From the NCBI RefSeq assembly GCF_042652785.1, contig NZ_JBHSHD010000010.1, positions 930,001-994,000 of the forward strand: a DNA stretch of 64,000 nucleotides, given 5' to 3'. The position numbers and the translations under genes were made by a program. Position 1 is the first letter of the stretch, and each line of letters begins with the position of its first letter. Positions 26,394 to 35,555 of this stretch are shown here, piece by piece. The stretch comes from Dokdonella_A ginsengisoli (lineage in GTDB: Bacteria > Pseudomonadota > Gammaproteobacteria > Xanthomonadales > Rhodanobacteraceae). The notes beneath the pieces are model-generated. The model had not been told where the DNA came from and did no database searches. It worked only from the letters and a program-made list of their open reading frames with translations.

Positions 26394-27457
26394 GGGTTGC
26401 GCCGCAGCTGGTACTTCTGCACCGCGCGGTTGTGCTCGTCCAGCGTCGGCGAGAACTCGTGGCTGCCGTCACCGCGCGCGACGAAGTACAGCGCGTCGCC
26501 GGCGGTCGGGCGGGTCGCCGCCTCCAGCGCGGGCCGGCCCGGCAGCGCGATCGGCGTCGGCGGCAGGCCGTCGCGCGTGTAGGTGTTGTACGGCGTGTCG
26601 GTTTCCAGGTCGCGCCGGCGGATGTTGCCGTCGTAGGCGGCGCCGATGCCGTAGATCACGGTCGGGTCGGTCTGCAGGCGCATGCCGAACTTGAGCCGGC
26701 GCAGGAACACGCCGGCGATCAGCGGGCGCTCGTCGCCGCGGCCGGTTTCCTTCTCGACGATCGAGGCCAGGATCAGCGCCTCATAAGGATTGTCGAGTTT
26801 CACGGCGTCGACGTCGCGCGCGGCCCAGACCTTGTCCAGCGCCTTGCGCATCGCCGCGTGGGCGCGGGCGAGCACGTCGAAGTCCGACTCGCCCTTGATC
26901 CAGGCGTAGGTCTCGGGCAGGAACCAGCCTTCGGGCCTGCCGTCGGCGATGCCGACCTTCTTCGCCACGTCCTCGTCCGACAGCGCGGACAGCGTCTGCG
27001 CCAGGCCGCTTTCGCCGGCCAGTGCCACGCGCAGCTGCTTGAACGTCCAGCCGTCGACGATGGTGAAGCGGTGCTGCACCACGTCGCCGGCAGCCATCCG
27101 GCGCAGCAGCTCGGGCGGCGTCAGGCCTTGCGGCAACGCGTATTCGCCGGCGTGCAGGCGCCCGGAGACGCCGAGCTCGCGGCCGAGGGCGCGCCAGCGC
27201 AGGTCGTCGAGCCAGCCCGATCCGGCCAGTCCTTCGCGGCGCAGCTGGGCGACGATGTCGCGATAGCTCGCGCCGCGCGCGACGTCGATCGTCGCGTCGG
27301 CACGCGCGATCGGCAGCGGGGTCTGCGTGAAGCGGCGGTAGTCGTACCAGCCCGCCGCCGCTGCGGCGATGGCGAGCACGACGAGAAGGAACAGGATGCG
27401 CAGCAGCGCGCCGCCGCGTTCGGCGCGTGGGGAGAGGCGGAATTTCGACGGCGACAT
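26390..27457 (-). CDS. mltG: Endolytic murein transglycosylase
   Basis: YceG/MltG family, which cuts nascent peptidoglycan at the inner membrane. A short cytoplasmic N-terminus precedes one membrane segment (about residues 18-38). The catalytic glutamate is in ASIVEKETG and an ALYFV...HEFS segment closes the domain. The protein has 355 residues. The ATG at 27457 is chosen over 16 extra upstream residues, which are unconserved. Confidence 0.93.
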   Translation of the reverse strand: MSPSKFRLSPRAERGGALLRILFLLVVLAIAAAAAGWYDYRRFTQTPLPIARADATIDVARGASYRDIVAQLRREGLAGSGWLDDLRWRALGRELGVSGRLHAGEYALPQGLTPPELLRRMAAGDVVQHRFTIVDGWTFKQLRVALAGESGLAQTLSALSDEDVAKKVGIADGRPEGWFLPETYAWIKGESDFDVLARAHAAMRKALDKVWAARDVDAVKLDNPYEALILASIVEKETGRGDERPLIAGVFLRRLKFGMRLQTDPTVIYGIGAAYDGNIRRRDLETDTPYNTYTRDGLPPTPIALPGRPALEAATRPTAGDALYFVARGDGSHEFSPTLDEHNRAVQKYQLRRNP

Positions 27458-27504
27458 GACTGCCGAGCTTAACCGGATTTCGTCGCGTTCCCCATCGCGG
27501 CGCA

Positions 27505-28845
27505 TCAGGCGTCCCTACCGAGCGCGCGCAGCAGGCCGCGCGCCTTGGCCCGCGTCTCGTCGAGTTCGCGCTCGGCGACCGAGTCGGCGACGATGCCGGC
27601 GCCGGCGCGGAAACGGATGGTGTCGCCGTGCAGGGTCAGGGTGCGGATCAGGATGTTCAGATCGAGGTCGCCGTCGCGGTTCAGATAGCCGAACGAACCG
27701 GTGTAGGCGCCGCGGCCGACGCCTTCGAGGTCGGCGATGATCTGCATGCAGCGCACCTTCGGACAGCCGGTGATCGTGCCGCCCGGAAATACCGCGCGGA
27801 TCGCCTGCCCCGGCGTGACGCCGGGGCGCAACCGGCCGCGCACGTTGGAGACGATGTGGTGCACGTGCGCGTAGCTCTCGATCTGCATGATCTCGTCGGC
27901 GAGGACGCTGCCGGGCACGCAGATGCGGCCGAGGTCGTTGCGTTCCAGATCGATCAGCATGACGTGCTCGGCGCGCTCCTTCGGATGACCGACCAGCTCG
28001 CGCACGCGGGCATCGTCGTCGTCACCGGCGAAGCGCGGCCGCGTGCCGGCGATCGGGCGCGTCTGCACGTGCTCGCCGTGGATCTCGATCAGGCGCTCGG
28101 GGGAGGAGCTGGCGATCGCCCAGTCCTCGTGCTGCAGCAGGCCGGCGAACGGCGCCGGATTGGCGCGGCGCAGGGCGCCGTACAGCGCGGCCGGCGACGG
28201 CGGCGAGGCGCAGCGCGCGCGCCACTCGCGCGAAAGATTGACCTGGAATACGTCGCCGGCGCGCAGGTGTCCGTGCACGCGCTCCACGCCGTCGAGGAAA
28301 TCCTGCGGGGCGTCTTCTTCGAGGGCGTCGACGCGGCACGCCGCCGGCGCGAAAGGCTCCGCAGCATCGAGGTCCTCGCGCATCGCGTCGAGCAGGTGCG
28401 CATGCCCCGCCTCGGCGACGAGCAGGGTGCGATCGCGCTCGTGGTCGACCAGGATCGCCGCCGGACAGCGCAGTGCCAGCGCGACCGGCAGCGCCGCGTC
28501 GCGCGCCGGCGGCAGGCGCAGGCTGGGTTCGATCTGCGCCGCCAGCTCGTAGCCACAGTAGAGCAGCCAGCCGCCGCGGAACGGCAGGTCGCGATCGCCG
28601 CCGTGTCCGGACCGTTCCGCGCGCCAGGCCGCATCCAGCGCGTCGAGGAAGCTTCCGCCGCCGCGCATCGCGTGCAGCGCATCGAGGCGCAGGCTGGCCT
28701 GCGGAAAGGCGAACAGGATGTCGTGGCGCGCACGCGCATTGCCGCGGGCGGCGCTTTCGAGCAGACCCGGGTAGCGCTGCGGACGCGCGGCGGCCAGCGC
28801 CAGCAGGTCGCGGCCTCCGGCGATTTCGCGCACGAGATGGCTCAT
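27505..28845 (-). CDS. pabB: Aminodeoxychorismate synthase component I (PabB-like chorismate enzyme)
   Basis: Chorismate-binding enzyme of 446 residues for p-aminobenzoate, hence folate. Conserved motifs are RPIAGTRPR, KERAEHVMLIDLERNDLGR and GGTITGCPKVR. At the PIKGT position, where E. coli PabB has an active-site lysine, this protein has alanine, as anthranilate synthase TrpE does. The length and the place between fabF and mltG, where pabC lies in other gammaproteobacteria, favour PabB. A TrpE-like activity cannot be excluded. Confidence 0.8.
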   Translation of the reverse strand: MSHLVREIAGGRDLLALAAARPQRYPGLLESAARGNARARHDILFAFPQASLRLDALHAMRGGGSFLDALDAAWRAERSGHGGDRDLPFRGGWLLYCGYELAAQIEPSLRLPPARDAALPVALALRCPAAILVDHERDRTLLVAEAGHAHLLDAMREDLDAAEPFAPAACRVDALEEDAPQDFLDGVERVHGHLRAGDVFQVNLSREWRARCASPPSPAALYGALRRANPAPFAGLLQHEDWAIASSSPERLIEIHGEHVQTRPIAGTRPRFAGDDDDARVRELVGHPKERAEHVMLIDLERNDLGRICVPGSVLADEIMQIESYAHVHHIVSNVRGRLRPGVTPGQAIRAVFPGGTITGCPKVRCMQIIADLEGVGRGAYTGSFGYLNRDGDLDLNILIRTLTLHGDTIRFRAGAGIVADSVAERELDETRAKARGLLRALGRDA

Positions 28846-28913
28846 GGGAAAACCTTGCGGGCGCCGGTCACCGGTGTCGGGCGCGGAGCGCAACCGGCGC
28901 CGCGCCCGCGGGC

Positions 28914-30152
<1,239 letters not shown>

Positions 30153-30307
30153 GAGTGAAAACTCTTCGATTCGGGCGACCCGCGGGATCGCGGTGCTTTA
30201 CTGAAAGGTGCGGCCATGGATGGCCGCTTCTGGACTCTCAGGATCGAAAGAACCGGCAAACCAGTTCTGACTTCCCGACGCAGCGATCAAGGACGATCGC
30301 ACCGGTC

Positions 30308-30337
30308 AAAAGCAAAGCTGCGCCTCGCGGGCGCAGC
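30308..30337 (-). terminator. Terminator or attenuator after acpP
   Basis: On the minus strand an 8-bp stem (30330-30337 with 30317-30324, GCTGCGCC/GGCGCAGC) with a 5-base loop is followed by TTTGCTTTT. It lies 24 bases past the acpP stop. Partial termination here would allow acyl carrier protein to be made in excess over fabF. Confidence 0.8.
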
Positions 30338-30361
30338 ATCGCATCAAGCTTGAAGGGCGGA

Positions 30362-30601
30362 TCAGGCTTTGACGTGCGCCTTCACGTAGTCGATGGCCTG
30401 CTGCACGGTGGTGATCTTCTCGGCCTCTTCGTCGGGGATTTCGCACTCGAATTCCTCTTCCAGCGCCATCACCAGTTCGACCGTGTCCAGCGAATCGGCG
30501 CCGAGGTCGTCGACGAACGAAGCGTTCGGCGTCACTTCCTCTTCCTTCACGCCGAGCTGTTCGACGACGATTTTCTTGACGCGTTCTTCGATAGTGCTCA
30601 T
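30362..30601 (-). CDS. acpP: Acyl carrier protein
   Basis: A 79-residue acidic helical protein. The phosphopantetheine serine is in the invariant DLGADSLDTVEL motif. AcpP carries the growing acyl chain for FabD, FabG, FabF and FabH, all encoded alongside. A good ribosome site precedes the ATG at 30601. Confidence 0.98.
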   Translation of the reverse strand: MSTIEERVKKIVVEQLGVKEEEVTPNASFVDDLGADSLDTVELVMALEEEFECEIPDEEAEKITTVQQAIDYVKAHVKA

Positions 30602-30687
30602 GTGTCTCTCTTGCCTCCCGATGGGAATTCGTGCGGTACGCGGAGTGCGGCGCGGTCCGCGGCGGGCGCCGTGCCCGAAGCCGCGGC

Positions 30688-30716
30688 ATTGTAGTGGAAG
30701 CCGGAGCCGGGAACTA
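30688..30716 (-). promoter_or_regulatory. Possible acpP promoter
   Basis: TACAAT (30693-30688 on the minus strand) matches the -10 consensus at five of six positions. The -35 at 17-bp spacing (TAGTTC) is poor. It lies in the 178-base fabG-acpP gap and would make acpP separately inducible. Confidence 0.35.
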
Positions 30717-30779
30717 CTGGAGGGCACGGGCGGCCGCGACGGCGGTCACGGCCCGGCACCCTCCGGCAGTCCGGCGGCA

Positions 30780-31523
30780 TCAGGGCATATACATGCCGCC
30801 GTTGACGTGCAGGGTCTCGCCGGTGATGTAGGCCGCCGCCGGCGACGCCAGGAACGCGACCGCCTTGGCGATGTCCTGCGCCTCGCCCAGGCGGCCGAGT
30901 GCGATCTGGCCGAGCAGCGCGGTGCGCTGTTCCTCGGGCAGGGATCGCGTCATGTCGGTGTCGATGAAGCCGGGCGCGACGACGTTGACCGTGATGCCGC
31001 GCGAGCCGATCTCGCGTGCCAGCGACTTGGAGAACGCGATGATGCCGGCCTTCGCCGCGGCGTAGTTCGCCTGTCCGGGATTGCCGACCAGGCCGATCAC
31101 CGAGGCGATCGAGATGATCCGTCCCTTGCGCGCCTTCATCATGCCGCGCAGCACCGCCTTGCTCGTGCGGTAGACCGACGTGAGATTGGTGTCGAGGATC
31201 GCCTGCCAGTCCTCGTCCTTCATGCGCATCAGCAACTGGTCGCGCGTGATGCCGGCGTTGTTGACGAGGATCGAGACCGCGCCCGACTCCTTGCCGATGG
31301 CCTCGATCAGCCCCTCGACCGCGGCGCCGTCGGTCACGTTCAGCACGCGCCCCGCGCCACCGCGCGCGGCCAGGCGTTCGCCGATGGCCTGCGCGCCGGC
31401 TTCGGTCGTCGCCGTGCCGATCACCTTCGCGCCGCGTTCGGCCAGTTCGTCCGCGATCGCCGCGCCGATGCCACGACTCGCGCCGGTGACCAGCGCGACT
31501 TCACCTTCCAGCAGCTTGCCCAT
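30780..31523 (-). CDS. fabG: 3-oxoacyl-ACP reductase
   Basis: NADPH-dependent short-chain dehydrogenase of 247 residues. It has the cofactor motif TGASRGIG (residues 13-20), NNAG, and the catalytic Ser-Tyr-Lys set with YAAAK. VNGGMYMP at the C-terminus is typical of FabG. The ATG at 31523 is chosen because conserved sequence starts there; earlier starts add unconserved residues. Confidence 0.97.
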   Translation of the reverse strand: MGKLLEGEVALVTGASRGIGAAIADELAERGAKVIGTATTEAGAQAIGERLAARGGAGRVLNVTDGAAVEGLIEAIGKESGAVSILVNNAGITRDQLLMRMKDEDWQAILDTNLTSVYRTSKAVLRGMMKARKGRIISIASVIGLVGNPGQANYAAAKAGIIAFSKSLAREIGSRGITVNVVAPGFIDTDMTRSLPEEQRTALLGQIALGRLGEAQDIAKAVAFLASPAAAYITGETLHVNGGMYMP

Positions 31524-31789
31524 CGCTTTGCCCGTATGTGTTTTGCGATCGTCCATGATTGCAGAAGACCGGACAGCCATCCACGACTGCCTTGCCCGAA
31601 ACGGCGCGGGCGCGAACCTTAGTCAATCGCCGAGGCCGCCACAAGAAGGGCCGCAACGCAGGCGCGGAACTCGGTAAAAGATGCACGAAACCGATCGGAC
31701 ACCTCGGCGGACGGCCGTGCATCCGCCGAGCGCACGAATGCGCCGCCGCGAGGAACCGGAGAAGTCGCGCCGCCAATCCGCGGCGGCAG
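31524..31789. other. fabG-fabD intergenic region
   Basis: 266 bases without a supported gene. A 91-codon minus-strand ORF here is Arg/Pro/Cys rich and looks like chance coding in GC-rich DNA. No strong hairpin or promoter is evident. Confidence 0.5.
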
Positions 31790-32755
31790 TCAGCTGCGCC
31801 AGTCGGCCAGCGCGCTCTCGAACTCGCCCGGCGTGCCCAGTGCGCGACCGTCGAGGGACTTGTCGATGCGCTTGACCAGACCGGTCAGGACCTTGCCCGG
31901 CCCGCATTCGGCCACGCGCGTCGCTCCCGCCGCGGCCAGCGCCTGCACGCACTGGGTCCAGCGCACCGGCAGGTAGAGCTGGCGCACCAGCGCCTCGCGG
32001 ATCTCGGCGAGACCGGCGTGCGCGCGCGCATCGACGTTCTGCACCACCGGGATCGACGGCTGGCTCCAGTGGTACGCCTTGATCGCTTCGGCCAGCCGGT
32101 TTGCCGCTTCGCGCATCAGCGGCGTATGCGACGGCACGCTGACCGCGAGCTTGACCGCCTTGCGCACGCCGCGTTCGGCGAGCCTGGCCAGCGCCGCGTC
32201 GACCGCCGGCACGTGACCGCCGATCACGATCTGCCCGGGCGAGTTGTAGTTCGCCGGCGCGACCACGTGTTCGCCGGAAATCTCGCGGCAGACCTCCTCG
32301 ACCACGGAATCCTCCGCGCCGAGCACCGCCGCCATCGCGCCGACGCCCTCGGGCGCGGCGTCCTGCATCGCCTGGCCGCGGATGCGCACCAGATGCGCGG
32401 CGTCGCGCAGCGAGATCGCGCCTGCCGCGACGAGAGCGGTGTATTCGCCGAGGCTGTGACCGGCCAGATGCGACGGCGTCGCCCCGCCCTGCTTGCGCCA
32501 CAGGCGCCACACCGCCACGCCTGCCGCCAGCAGCGCCGGCTGCGTGTACTCGGTCCGGTTCAGCATCGCCTCCGGGCCGCCCTGCGACAGCGCCCACAGG
32601 TCGACGCCGGCGCCTTCGGACGCTTCGGCGAAGGTTTCACGCACGCCCGCGTGCAGCTCGCCGAGTTCGGCGAGCATGCCGAGCGACTGGGAGCCCTGGC
32701 CGGGGAAGACGAAGACGAGGGCTGAGGGCTGAGGGTCGAGGGCTGGGGAGGACAT
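31790..32755 (-). CDS. fabD: Malonyl-CoA:ACP transacylase
   Basis: Loads malonyl onto ACP. The 321-residue protein has the active serine in GHSLGEYTAL and the FVFPGQGSQS start of the family. The first 12 residues (MSSPALDPQPSA) are not part of the family and are encoded by a heptamer repeat array that begins right after the ATG. An AGGAA ribosome site lies 7 bases upstream. Confidence 0.96.
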   Translation of the reverse strand: MSSPALDPQPSALVFVFPGQGSQSLGMLAELGELHAGVRETFAEASEGAGVDLWALSQGGPEAMLNRTEYTQPALLAAGVAVWRLWRKQGGATPSHLAGHSLGEYTALVAAGAISLRDAAHLVRIRGQAMQDAAPEGVGAMAAVLGAEDSVVEEVCREISGEHVVAPANYNSPGQIVIGGHVPAVDAALARLAERGVRKAVKLAVSVPSHTPLMREAANRLAEAIKAYHWSQPSIPVVQNVDARAHAGLAEIREALVRQLYLPVRWTQCVQALAAAGATRVAECGPGKVLTGLVKRIDKSLDGRALGTPGEFESALADWRS

Positions 32756-32866
32756 CGCAAGGTTCCTGGAACGTGAGGATTGAGGGCGACCGGGGCTGAA
32801 GCACGGAGCCGAAGAGGCCGTCCGGCGCTCCCGCTTTCAGCCCTCGGCCCTCTGCTCTCGGCCCTA
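32718..32866. repeat. Heptamer repeat element B (fabH-fabD junction)
   Basis: The left arm (32718-32748) has units of GGGCTGA with one variant (GGGTCGA). The right arm (32835-32866) is the inverted form: CAGCCCT, CGGCCCT, then CTGCTCTCGGCCCT. Between them lie about 85 bases with the fabD ribosome site. The left arm is inside the fabD coding sequence; the right arm begins at the fabH stop. Confidence 0.85.
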
Positions 32867-33835
32867 ATACTTCAGCAGCGCCGAGGACCAGGTGAAACCG
32901 CCGCCGAACGCTTCCAGCAGCAGGGTCTGGCCGCGCTGCACCTTGCCCGAGCGCACGGCCTCGTCGAGCGCCAGCGGCACCGAACCGGACGAGGTGTTGC
33001 CGTGGCGGTCCACCGTGACGATGACGCGGTCCATCGACAGCTTCAGCCGCTTGGCGGTCGCCTCGATGATGCGCAGGTTCGCCTGGTGCGGGATCAGCCA
33101 GTCGACGTCGGATTCGTGCATGCCGGCCGCTTCGAGCGTCTCGCCGACGATGCGGTCGAGCGTCTTCACCGCGACCTTGAACACTTCGTTGCCGGTCATC
33201 ATGACGCGGATGCCGTGGTTCGGCTCCTGGTCGTTGAAGCCGGCGGAAACACCGACCGGGTTGTACAGCAAATGCTTGTACGCGCCGTCGGCATGCAGCT
33301 TGGTGGTCAGGATGCCGGGCTCGTTCGAGGCCTCGAGCACGACCGCACCGGCGCCGTCGCCGAACAGCACGCAGGTCGAGCGGTCGGTCCAGTCGAGCAT
33401 GCGCGAGAGGGTTTCCGCACCGACCACCAGCGCCTTCCTGACCTGGCCGCTGCGGATGAACTGGTCGGCCACACCGAGCGCATACATGAAGCCGGAGCAG
33501 GCCGCATTGACGTCGAACGCGGCACAGCCGTTCGCGCCGAGGCGGTGCTGCAGCAGGCAGGCGGTCGACGGAAAGATGATGTCGGGCGTGGTCGTGCCGA
33601 GCACGATCAGGTCGATTTCGCTCGCCTTGACTCCGGCGGCGTCGAGCGCGTGCGTGGCCGCATAGAAGGCCAGGTCGCCGGTGGTCTCGCCGTCGGCGGC
33701 GCGGCGGCGCTCACGGATGCCGGTGCGCGAGGAAATCCATTCGTCGGTGGTGTCGACGACTTTTTCGAGATCGGCGTTGGTGACAATCTTTTCCGGCAGG
33801 TAGCTGCCGGTGCCGGCGATGCGTGAGTAGATCAG
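32864..33835 (-). CDS. fabH: 3-oxoacyl-ACP synthase III, probable CTG start
   Basis: Starts fatty acid synthesis by condensing acetyl-CoA with malonyl-ACP. The catalytic Cys is in FDVNAACSGF, the His in IPHQANLRI and the Asn in GNTSSGS. Conserved sequence begins with IYSRIAGTGSYLPEK, the same distance from the start as in E. coli FabH (MYTKIIGTGSYLPE). Between an in-frame TGA near 33895 and this segment there is no ATG, GTG or TTG. The CTG at 33835 has GGGAG 7 bases upstream and would give the right length, 323 residues. An ATT at 33862 lacks a ribosome site. Confidence 0.9.
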   Translation of the reverse strand: MIYSRIAGTGSYLPEKIVTNADLEKVVDTTDEWISSRTGIRERRRAADGETTGDLAFYAATHALDAAGVKASEIDLIVLGTTTPDIIFPSTACLLQHRLGANGCAAFDVNAACSGFMYALGVADQFIRSGQVRKALVVGAETLSRMLDWTDRSTCVLFGDGAGAVVLEASNEPGILTTKLHADGAYKHLLYNPVGVSAGFNDQEPNHGIRVMMTGNEVFKVAVKTLDRIVGETLEAAGMHESDVDWLIPHQANLRIIEATAKRLKLSMDRVIVTVDRHGNTSSGSVPLALDEAVRSGKVQRGQTLLLEAFGGGFTWSSALLKY

Positions 33836-33902
33836 GACCGTTCTCCCGGCGGGGTCGTCAATGCCGCCGCCGCGGCGCAGGCCGCGGGGCGATCACGAGG
33901 AA

Positions 33903-33928
33903 AGGCCGCGCGCTGCGCGCCGCGGCCT
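33903..33928 (-). terminator. Hairpin between rpmF and fabH
   Basis: AGGCCGCG (33903-33910) pairs with CGCGGCCT (33921-33928). On the minus strand a short TTTCC follows. It lies 16 bases after the rpmF stop and could cause partial termination between the ribosomal and fatty acid genes. Confidence 0.5.
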
Positions 33929-33943
33929 CGCGGGCGGGGAAGC

Positions 33944-34138
33944 TCAGTCTTCCTCGCGCACCGGCGTCTTCGACTCGATGACCTTCTTGCCGCGGTAGTA
34001 GCCGTCCTTGGTCACGTGATGACGGATGTGCACCTCGCCCGACGTCGGGTCGGTCGACAGCTGCTTGGCCGTCAGCGCATCGTGCGAACGACGCATGCCG
34101 CGGGTGGACGGGGTTTTGCGACTCTTGGCAACAGCCAT
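33944..34138 (-). CDS. rpmF: 50S ribosomal protein L32
   Basis: A 64-residue basic protein beginning MAVAKSRKTPSTRGMRRSHD, as in L32 of other gammaproteobacteria, with HIRHHVTKDGYYRGKKV. It is the cysteine-free (zinc-independent) type. The last ten residues (acidic ESKTPVREED) extend beyond the E. coli protein. The order yceD-rpmF-fab is conserved, though plsX is absent after rpmF. Confidence 0.97.
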   Translation of the reverse strand: MAVAKSRKTPSTRGMRRSHDALTAKQLSTDPTSGEVHIRHHVTKDGYYRGKKVIESKTPVREED

Positions 34139-34199
34139 GACACTCTCCAATGATGATTCGTGGTGGCACGTCCTCGTGCCGAGCGGTCCTTCGATCCGC

Positions 34200-34703
34200 T
34201 CAATGCTTCTTCAGGGCGCCCAGCACCGCGAACGGATTGGGGCGTTCCTCTCCGGCCGCTTCGTCGGCCGGATCGTTCCATTCGAGCGGCGCGCCGGGCT
34301 TCATCGGCACCACCGGCAGGGCGAGGATCAACTCATCCTCGACGACGTCGGCGAGGTCGAGCTGTCCGTCCGGCACGAGCAGGGGCTCGTATCCTTCCGG
34401 CAGCGCCGCTTCCTCGTCCTCGCGCGCGATCAGGCCCAGGCGCTGGTCGATCTTCACCCGGTACACGAAGGTCTCGAGCGTGCGCTGGCAAACCAGCGGC
34501 AGGCCCGCCTCGACGTGCAGCGCGAGGTAGGCCACGCCCAATCCATCCTTGCCGAATTCGATCGTGTAGCGCGCCTCGCCTTCGCTCCCGGCCAGGCTGC
34601 CGCGCAGCCGCGGCATCGACGCCAGCGGCAGCGTGCCTTCGAAGACCCGCTGCGCCTGCACCTGGCGCGCAACATCCACGCGATCTGGCAGGGCCGCTGA
34701 CAT
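34200..34703 (-). CDS. yceD: YceD/DUF177 family protein (23S rRNA accumulation)
   Basis: A 167-residue protein of the DUF177 family, which in E. coli affects 23S rRNA and sits just before rpmF. Conserved features are VCQRTLETFVYRV in the middle and the acidic VEDELILALPVVPM segment, followed by RPNPFAVLGALKK at the end. The family Cys motif is reduced to one cysteine. The start at 34703 is taken because earlier codons are unconserved. Confidence 0.9.
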   Translation of the reverse strand: MSAALPDRVDVARQVQAQRVFEGTLPLASMPRLRGSLAGSEGEARYTIEFGKDGLGVAYLALHVEAGLPLVCQRTLETFVYRVKIDQRLGLIAREDEEAALPEGYEPLLVPDGQLDLADVVEDELILALPVVPMKPGAPLEWNDPADEAAGEERPNPFAVLGALKKH

Positions 34704-34825
34704 GGGCGCGCGATGGTAGGTGCGGACCCCCTTTCTGTCAACCGCAACCGGCTCCCGACGGCCATTTCCGGCACCTTCCGGCACCGGCGGCTGACGGCCT
34801 GACGCGAACGTGCTATCCACGCCGC

Positions 34826-35413
34826 ATGAGCGCTCCCGCCAGTTTCGACCTCGTCCTCGCCTCCACCTCGCGCTACCGCAGCGAACTGCTGGCGCGCCTG
34901 GGACTGCCGTTCCGCACCGTCGCGCCGCAGGTCGACGAAGCGCCGCGCCCCGGCGAGGCGCCCCGCGCCCTCGCCTGCCGCCTCGCGCAGGAGAAGGCGG
35001 GAGCGGTCGCGGCGCTCTGTCCGGGCGCCCTGGTCATCGGCAGCGACCAGGTCGCCGAGCTGGACGGCCGCGCGCTCGGCAAGCCCGGCACGATCGCCGC
35101 CGCGCAGGCGCAGCTCGCGGCGAGCTCGGGCCGCAGCGTGCTGTTCCATACCGCGCTGTGCCTCGTCGACGCACGCGGCGGCGCCGCGCTCGACTGCGAC
35201 CTGACCCGGGTCGTGTTCCGCACACTCGCGGCGGAGGAAATCGCCCGCTACGTCGCCGCCGAGCAGCCGCTGGACTGCGCCGGCGGCTTCAAGGTCGAAG
35301 GGCTCGGCATCAGCCTGTTCGAGCGCGTCGAGAACGAAGACCCGACCGCACTCATCGGCCTGCCGCTGATCCGCCTCGCGCGCCGGCTGCGCGAGGCGGG
35401 CGTGGCGATCTGA
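34826..35413 (+). CDS. maf: Maf-like nucleotide pyrophosphatase
   Basis: Maf/YceF-family pyrophosphatase of 195 residues that cleaves non-canonical nucleoside triphosphates. LASTSRYRSELLARLGLPF is the N-terminal signature and VIGSDQVAELDG the metal site. It is divergent from yceD with a 122-base gap that must hold promoters for both, an arrangement conserved in gammaproteobacteria. It is probably the YceF (m7GTP) subtype from its position. Confidence 0.93.
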   Translation: MSAPASFDLVLASTSRYRSELLARLGLPFRTVAPQVDEAPRPGEAPRALACRLAQEKAGAVAALCPGALVIGSDQVAELDGRALGKPGTIAAAQAQLAASSGRSVLFHTALCLVDARGGAALDCDLTRVVFRTLAAEEIARYVAAEQPLDCAGGFKVEGLGISLFERVENEDPTALIGLPLIRLARRLREAGVAI

Positions 35414-35555
35414 GCCGGCGCGGAACCTTGCGCGCAGCGTCGACTCCAACGCGCGACGCGATCGTCTTCCGCCGCCGTCGCGCGCCGCTACACTCGGGCC
35501 ACCGCGGACCGGCGCACGCTTCGCCCCGCCCGCTCCGCCAGACCGCAAGGCTTCC

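Noticed and set aside
31501..31776. A 91-codon minus-strand ORF between fabG and fabD
   Set aside because: Composition is Arg/Pro/Cys rich, there is no ribosome site, and it overlaps the fabG start in another frame.
32864..33604. fabH starting at an internal GTG (33604)
   Set aside because: This would remove about 77 conserved N-terminal residues of the ketoacyl synthase fold.
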